7,535 nt of DNA from an uncultured Lachnospiraceae bacterium (lineage in GTDB: Bacteria; Bacillota; Clostridia; Lachnospirales; Lachnospiraceae): contig CAMWUU010000166.1 of NCBI GenBank assembly GCA_947177515.1, positions 1-7,535 of the forward strand. The letters are read 5' to 3'. The stretch's first letter is position 1, and each line of letters opens with the position of its first letter. Made by a program: the position numbers and the translations under genes. Under the pieces are notes generated by a model. It did no database searches, was not told the DNA's origin, and saw nothing but the letters and a program-made list of their open reading frames with translations. Shown here one piece after another: positions 4,596-7,535 of the stretch.

Positions 4596-6869
4596 CTACT
4601 GATGGATCGCCCGCCTTGTCCTGTGCAGCAGACCACGCAGCTTCTTTTTCTGAAGGAAAAGATCATAACTCTTGACAATCAGCACGGAGCATTTTGCCAT
4701 ATCCATCACACGATCCGTGCGCAATCCGGTCACCATCTCCTGGATGCCCCAGTCAAGCGAGGCTCCCATAACCACAAGATCGTACTGCCCGGAAAACTCT
4801 ACCACCTTTTCAACTAGTGCCCCCTCACAGACCACAATCTCCACTGGTTGGTCGAACCGATCCAAGGAACCTTTTAAGTACTCTTCCGTTTCCGCCTTAT
4901 CCTCCCCGTGGTCGATCACATGCAGGAGCGTAATTTTCGCATCGTAAGCCTTCGCTATGCGGTTGACCACTTTTGCTGTCATCTGGGAATATTTTCCACC
5001 TCCGTAAGGGAAAAGAATCCGCTTAAAATCTGCACCGCCTTCTTCCTGCCCTGTTGGATTTTGGGCAGACTTTCCCTGTTTTTGCTGCATTCTTCCCTGT
5101 TTATCATAAATACGCAGCAACCCCACATCCGCCGGAGCCTCCTGCAACATCCGGTACGTAAAATTACCATACATGTATTTTACTAACCCCGCACCATGCC
5201 AGCCCATCAGCACAAGTGGGTTCTTTTCCTTGTGTACCACGCTCATAACCGCATGGAACACATCCCTCGAATGGATCAGCACCGGCTTCATACCCGGCTC
5301 CCCCTCATATTTTTTCAGCAATGAGATCACTGCCTCATCGCCATCCCTGTTCCGTTGCATTGCCTCATAGTCCGAAATTGTCAAAAGATTATCCGGGATT
5401 ACATTAACTTTGACTGGAACCACCGTTGTGCTGTTTTCTGCGGCAGCAATTTTCATTCCAAAATTTAGCAGTTTCTCCGCTGTCCCCGGATTTGATACTG
5501 GGATAATAATCTCGTTTTCCCGCTCCCCATTCCGATCCTCCCTGATTTCCGGGATATCCACAGTGGCAATCCCTTTGGTTGCGTATTTTAATTTTGGCAG
5601 AACCAGATAATAATACACTATCCCCGCAACAATCACGCCAAGCGCGATGGCAAGCGCGATAAAGTCCGAAATAGCAAGCTGGATTATTAAAAACAGGTTT
5701 ACCCCAATGCCAAGAAGCGGGGTGACCGGGAATAACGGCACCTTAAACTTGCGCTCTAATTCCGGCTTTTTCTTCCGGAAAATAATCAGCGCCACATTCA
5801 CCAGGCTGTACCCGGTCAAAGAAAAAATGCTGGTCACGGTTGAGATATGCTCTAAGTCACGGATGGAAACCGCCACCACCACGATCACCGATGTCGCAAC
5901 AATCGAAACCACCGGGGTCTTTGTCCTGCGGTTCACCGTCTTAAAAATCCCCGGCAGGCGGTTATCGCGTGCCATCGCAAATGAAGTCCTCGAGGAAGCC
6001 ATAACCGCAGTATTAATAGAAGACAGGGTTGCCAGGATTCCCGCAAATGCAAAGAGATAGCCGCCAAACTTTCCCCCAATCTTCATGGCTGTGTCAATCA
6101 TTGGCGTGTCCGTCACCTCCGGCACTAATTCAATCCACGGCAGGATACCACTCCCAATAAAGAACACGGAGGTCTTAATAAAAATCACGGCTGCAATGGA
6201 AATCAAAATCGCCTTCGGGATCGTCTTTTCCGGCTCGATCACCTCCTCGCTTGCCGTCGTAATCAGCCCGTAGCCAATATAGGTCATATACAGAAAGCCC
6301 ATCGCATTAAATACCCCGGACATCCCAAACGGCGTATACGGCTTCTGGTTCCCCATATCAATATGGAACACACCCACAATTACATAGAGCATCAGCAGGG
6401 CAATAAGCACCGTCGTAATAATGTTTTGCAGATTCCCGGAACTTTTCGTCCCCCGGATATTCGTAAAGGCAACGTAAACCACCAGCACATAAGCTGTTGC
6501 CATCTGGGGAATGAACGGAAAAATATAGTGGACAAAATTGCCAAACCCCAATGCAAACAAGCCACAGGACATCGCGTAGCCAAGCCAGAAGCCCCATCCG
6601 CAGATAAATCCGATTATATTGTTCCCAGTCGCTTCCTTTACATAAACATAGCCGCCCCCGGCCTTTGGTACCACGGTCACTAGTTCCGCAAAGGACAGCC
6701 CCGTAAAAACTGCGGCAATCCCAGCCAGGAAAATAGCAAGGGATGCTCCAGGTCCTGCCGTCGCATAACTTGTTCCCGCCAGCACAAAGATGGCAGAACC
6801 GATCATTGTGCCGATACTGATCATCAGCGCGGAGTACATACCGAGTGTCCGATCCAGTTTTTGTTTCAT
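4596..6869 (-). CDS. APC-superfamily amino acid permease fused to tandem UspA-like domains
   Basis: The product is 757 aa. Residues about 12-425 form the membrane part, with about 12 hydrophobic helices. It opens with RTLGMYSALMISIGTMIGSAIF, whose GTMIGSAIF is the unwound TM1 substrate-binding signature of APC permeases. Further landmarks are the helix-2 FAELVTVVPKAGGGYVYV, the TM6-like FNAMGFLYMTYIGYGLITTASEEVIEP, and ASSRTSFAMARDNRLP. Two cytosolic universal-stress-protein-like segments follow. The first is about 453-588 (ENEIIIPVSNP to VGLLRIYD). The second is about 615-733 (FKRILFPYGGG, AKITLLHVIDHGEDK, YDLVVMGASLDWGIQEMVTGLRTDRVMD, CSVLIVKS). APC-Usp fusions of this kind are known in bacteria; the Usp pair may regulate transport through nucleotide binding. 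The usual Usp ATP-binding glycine motif is only partly kept. Start 6869 is chosen for GAGGG four bases upstream and the family-typical MKQKLDRTLG; the frame is open to 6920. The substrate cannot be told from sequence. Confidence 0.93.
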   Translation of the reverse strand: MKQKLDRTLGMYSALMISIGTMIGSAIFVLAGTSYATAGPGASLAIFLAGIAAVFTGLSFAELVTVVPKAGGGYVYVKEATGNNIIGFICGWGFWLGYAMSCGLFALGFGNFVHYIFPFIPQMATAYVLVVYVAFTNIRGTKSSGNLQNIITTVLIALLMLYVIVGVFHIDMGNQKPYTPFGMSGVFNAMGFLYMTYIGYGLITTASEEVIEPEKTIPKAILISIAAVIFIKTSVFFIGSGILPWIELVPEVTDTPMIDTAMKIGGKFGGYLFAFAGILATLSSINTAVMASSRTSFAMARDNRLPGIFKTVNRRTKTPVVSIVATSVIVVVAVSIRDLEHISTVTSIFSLTGYSLVNVALIIFRKKKPELERKFKVPLFPVTPLLGIGVNLFLIIQLAISDFIALAIALGVIVAGIVYYYLVLPKLKYATKGIATVDIPEIREDRNGERENEIIIPVSNPGTAEKLLNFGMKIAAAENSTTVVPVKVNVIPDNLLTISDYEAMQRNRDGDEAVISLLKKYEGEPGMKPVLIHSRDVFHAVMSVVHKEKNPLVLMGWHGAGLVKYMYGNFTYRMLQEAPADVGLLRIYDKQGRMQQKQGKSAQNPTGQEEGGADFKRILFPYGGGKYSQMTAKVVNRIAKAYDAKITLLHVIDHGEDKAETEEYLKGSLDRFDQPVEIVVCEGALVEKVVEFSGQYDLVVMGASLDWGIQEMVTGLRTDRVMDMAKCSVLIVKSYDLFLQKKKLRGLLHRTRRAIHQ

Positions 6870-6958
6870 AAAACCCTCATTTCTGCAAGGCAGATTCCAT
6901 CCGCTTCTGTATGTATACACAGAGGTAATTTTTTCCTTGCCGCTTTTTTCTCTTCCCT

Positions 6959-6987
6959 ATTGTAAACCGTCTTGGATGAGAAATCAA
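6959..6987 (-). promoter_or_regulatory. Promoter of the APC permease gene
   Basis: On the minus strand, TTGATT (6987-6982), a 17-base spacer and TACAAT (6964-6959) form a good sigma-A-type promoter. It predicts a start near 6952 and an untranslated leader of about 83 bases before ATG 6869. The leader contains a possible 6-bp pairing GCAAGG/CCTTGC close to the ribosome-binding site, which might affect translation, but this is weak. Confidence 0.65.
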
Positions 6988-7399
6988 GGTTTTGTATGGA
7001 TATTTTCGCACTCTCTTATGATCTGTTATGCATTATTGTATATAGAACCTGGAAAAAAGTGGCAGCAGTGCAGTTCCGTTGACGATTCGAGTACTGTATG
7101 AGTGGGAAGATGATTATTACAGATTTATATTTGAATTAACAGGTTGTTGTACTGTTACTTCTAATCAAGGAAGTAAGTGCACATATTATAATTATAAGGT
7201 TATCGCCAAATTTAGTGTAGAATGTTCCAGCACCTTTGCTTCTTTATACTCTCTATCTCCCATTTCATTCCTATTTCTACTGTAATATTGCCCAAACATA
7301 AATCCGACATCCATAAACCCATAAATTTCCAGATTCGGAATTCACCACTCAAAGGACAATTTCCTATTATAAAATATTCTTCCTATTTTCCGCCCTGAT
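6988..7399. other. Intergenic stretch without a supported gene
   Basis: About 410 AT-rich bases lie between the permease promoter and the gene fragment at the right edge. A plus-strand frame from a TTG near 7079 to 7285 (68 codons) has no ribosome-binding site and no recognisable protein features, so I do not call it. No RNA gene, tRNA or convincing terminator is visible. An AT-rich inverted repeat lies at its right end. Confidence 0.6.
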
Positions 7400-7408
7400 T
7401 TATAATAG
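7364..7408. repeat. AT-rich inverted repeat at the end of the right-edge gene
   Basis: CTATTATAAA (7364-7373) is the exact inverse of TTTATAATAG (7399-7408), extendable by a wobble and an A-T pair, with a 25-base loop. It overlaps the stop codon of the gene ending at 7400. There is no T-tract after it, so it is not a standard terminator; it may be a 3' stem or chance in AT-rich sequence. Confidence 0.35.
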
Positions 7409-7535
7409 AATATCCACCCTACGGTACGCCGGAATCTGCACCTTAAATTCCCCGTCTGTAGTATTCTCTTCTTCCCCGCCGTTCTCCTTTCTGTGATCCT
7501 GCGGCTTTTGTGCCCTGGAAGTCACGGTTTCTTCG
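7400..7535 (-). CDS. C-terminal fragment of an unrecognised protein (partial)
   Basis: On the minus strand an open frame enters from the right edge (codons in frame from 7534) and ends with TAA at 7402-7400, giving 44 visible residues. They comprise a charged, probably disordered linker (RAQKPQDHRKENGGEEENTT) followed by a compact end DGEFKVQIPAYRRVDILL. The composition, purine bias and clean stop look coding, and the other two minus frames in this stretch look less so. The fragment is too short to assign a family. No clear terminator follows. Confidence 0.55.
   Translation of the reverse strand, partial: EETVTSRAQKPQDHRKENGGEEENTTDGEFKVQIPAYRRVDILL

Noticed and set aside
7079..7285. 68-codon plus-strand frame in the right intergenic region
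   Set aside because: It starts with TTG, has no ribosome-binding site and gives no recognisable protein.

Overview
The window looks like chromosomal DNA of a low-to-mid-GC Firmicute, most likely a Clostridia/Lachnospiraceae gut-type bacterium. This rests on sigma-A-type promoters, tRNA genes without an encoded CCA, an intracellular GH20 enzyme of the type found in Firmicutes, and the protein families present. No taxonomic search was possible. Every supported gene reads on the minus strand, so the layout is given below in transcription order, from high to low coordinates.

Region 1 (7535-4543). The C-terminal end of an unrecognised protein enters at the right edge and stops at 7400. About 410 bases without a gene follow. 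A good promoter (6959-6987) then leads to a 757-aa amino-acid permease of the APC superfamily, fused at its C terminus to two universal-stress-protein-like domains. A strong intrinsic terminator (4543-4575) closes this unit.

Region 2 (4431-3947) is the unusual part. A separate promoter (4403-4431) drives about 450 bases with no protein gene, packed with four tRNA-like RNA elements (A, B, C and D). Each has a T-arm-like hairpin with a TTCRAAY loop and a closing helix of 6-9 bp, but none has a usable anticodon loop. A motif GTGAC-N5-CAGCA occurs exactly four times, and the partner motif GTCATG also recurs four times. The closing helices keep a constant TGAC/GTCA core, while the adjoining base pairs differ in sequence but stay paired.

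Region 3 (3930-239). Directly after the RNA array comes a DUF2828 protein: an alpha-helical TROVE-like N-terminal part and a von Willebrand factor A domain with an intact MIDAS site, the architecture of the Ro60/Rsr RNA-binding proteins. It is tightly coupled to a GH20 hexosaminidase-like enzyme, then to a small hypothetical protein with two SH3-like repeats. Bacterial Ro60 proteins are known to be encoded beside tRNA-mimicking Y RNAs. My main inference is that this locus is a parallel, probably undescribed system: a Ro-like DUF2828 protein with its own tandem tRNA-like RNA partners, co-transcribed from one promoter.

Region 4 (242-1). A perfect-consensus promoter, whose -35 box overlaps the stop codon of the last protein gene, drives ordinary tRNA-Pro(UGG) and tRNA-Gly(UCC); the latter is cut by the window edge.
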